A stretch of 64,000 bases of DNA from Marinobacter mobilis (GTDB taxonomy: Bacteria > Pseudomonadota > Gammaproteobacteria > Pseudomonadales > Oleiphilaceae): positions 151,915 to 215,914 of the forward strand of contig NZ_FNNE01000010.1 of the NCBI RefSeq assembly GCF_900106945.1, written 5' to 3'. The translations under genes were made by a program, and so were the position numbers. How positions within the stretch are numbered: position 1 is the first letter of the stretch; each line of letters begins with the position of its first letter. Positions 63,408-64,000 of this stretch are shown here, one piece after another. Below the pieces are notes generated by a model, which saw nothing but the letters and a program-made list of their open reading frames with translations, ran no database searches and was not told the DNA's origin.

Positions 63408-64000
63408 CTACAAGATGTAGACGAACACAAACAACCCCAGCCATACCACATCCACAAAGTGCCAGTACCAGCTGGCCGCCTCGAAACCAAAGTGTTTGTC
63501 GGCCGAGAAATGCCCCTTGAGGATGCGAATCAGCATGATGGTCAGCATCAGGGTTCCCAGTAAGACGTGGGCACCGTGGAATCCGGTGAGCATGAAGAAG
63601 GTGCTGCCATAGATACCGGACTGCAGGGTCAGGTCCAGTTCGGTATAGGCATGAACGTATTCTTCTGCCTGCAGGATCAGGAAGCCCACCGCCAGCACGA
63701 TGGTGGCCGCCAGCCAGAGCTTGAGCTTGCCGCGATGGTTCTGTTTCAGGCCATGGTGGGCGACGGTAACGGTGAACGAGGAAGTGACCAGCAGGATGGT
63801 GTTGATCAGAGGCAAGCCCCAGGGTCCGATGACTTCCTTGGCCGCCGGGAACGCCTCCGGATCCGGATTGTTGATCAGCGGCCAGGTTGCCTGGAAGCCT
63901 TCCCACAGCATGTTGCTGCTGCCGCGGTCACCTTCACCACCCAGCCAGGGTACGGCAAACACCCGGGCGTAGAACAGCGCGCCAAAAAACGCGGCAAAGA
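63408..64000 (-). CDS. Cytochrome c oxidase subunit III (partial)
   Basis: The last 197 or so residues of subunit III. The recognised blocks are GPWGLPLINTILLVTSSFTVTVAHH, ILQAEEYVHA, FFMLTGFHGAHVLLGTL and WYWHFVDVVWLGLFVFVYIL. The reading frame stays open to the window edge (the edge codons give FFGALFYARVF), so the 5' end is outside. It forms part of the aa3-type oxidase; its stop lies 8 nt from the convergent DUF2909-like gene. Confidence 0.93.
   Translation of the reverse strand, partial: FAAFFGALFYARVFAVPWLGGEGDRGSSNMLWEGFQATWPLINNPDPEAFPAAKEVIGPWGLPLINTILLVTSSFTVTVAHHGLKQNHRGKLKLWLAATIVLAVGFLILQAEEYVHAYTELDLTLQSGIYGSTFFMLTGFHGAHVLLGTLMLTIMLIRILKGHFSADKHFGFEAASWYWHFVDVVWLGLFVFVYIL

Overview
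The window reads as chromosomal DNA of a marine, halotolerant gammaproteobacterium of the Alcanivorax/Marinobacter/Pseudomonas kind. This rests on gene content, not on a computed phylogeny: a monomeric isocitrate dehydrogenase, FadL, TRAP transport, an ectoine synthase, a Pseudomonas-like cytochrome oxidase assembly block, and high-GC coding sequence throughout. I see no rRNA, tRNA, CRISPR array, insertion sequence or prophage. About 56 protein genes fill the window densely, with many convergent pairs and start/stop overlaps.

Layout. 0-12 kb: a small hypothetical, a class-C-type serine hydrolase, the peptidase MtfA, then a tight exported cluster of a lipoprotein cytochrome c, a Tat-type FAD aldonolactone oxidase and a Tat-type PLP enzyme. 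These are followed by outer membrane phospholipase A, a two-helix K+ channel, a DODA-type dioxygenase, an AraC/alkyl-DNA methyltransferase fusion, YbaK, a GST and a solitary ABC binding protein. 12-24 kb: an RluA-type enzyme; a pair of secreted proteins with YadA-neck-like segments, one ending in a GlyGly-CTERM-like tail; a lone trpB; metE/metR; a PF10118 protein; a PNPOx/MocR pair; and a sterol-desaturase-family membrane protein. 24-34 kb: FadL, a Usp-like protein, a LonB-like protease, small membrane genes, a MASE1-GGDEF cyclase and isocitrate dehydrogenase.

34-46 kb is the most coherent region: a complete route for using 3-hydroxybutyrate (3HB) and its oligomers. A lipoprotein 3HB-oligomer hydrolase and a porin are followed by a sigma-54 enhancer-binding protein and then a TRAP transporter-bdhA-aacS operon. 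An 18-bp dyad, TGTCCG-N6-CGGACA, occurs six times in just the three control regions of this locus. Two of these regions also hold a sigma-54-like promoter, one a good match and one weaker. I infer a sigma-54 regulon driven by the local regulator.

46-64 kb: a convergent Crp/Fnr-type regulator and HPP membrane protein, each preceded by a perfect TTGAT-N4-ATCAA (FNR/ANR) box; a large Ig-like lipoprotein; a DUF2868/GTPase pair; an orphan ectoine synthase; a YjfB-like peptide; HrpB; an MFS transporter; and the cytochrome c oxidase assembly genes (SCO, cyoE, COX15, an SCO-like protein, SURF1, a DUF2909-like protein and subunit III, which runs off the right edge).
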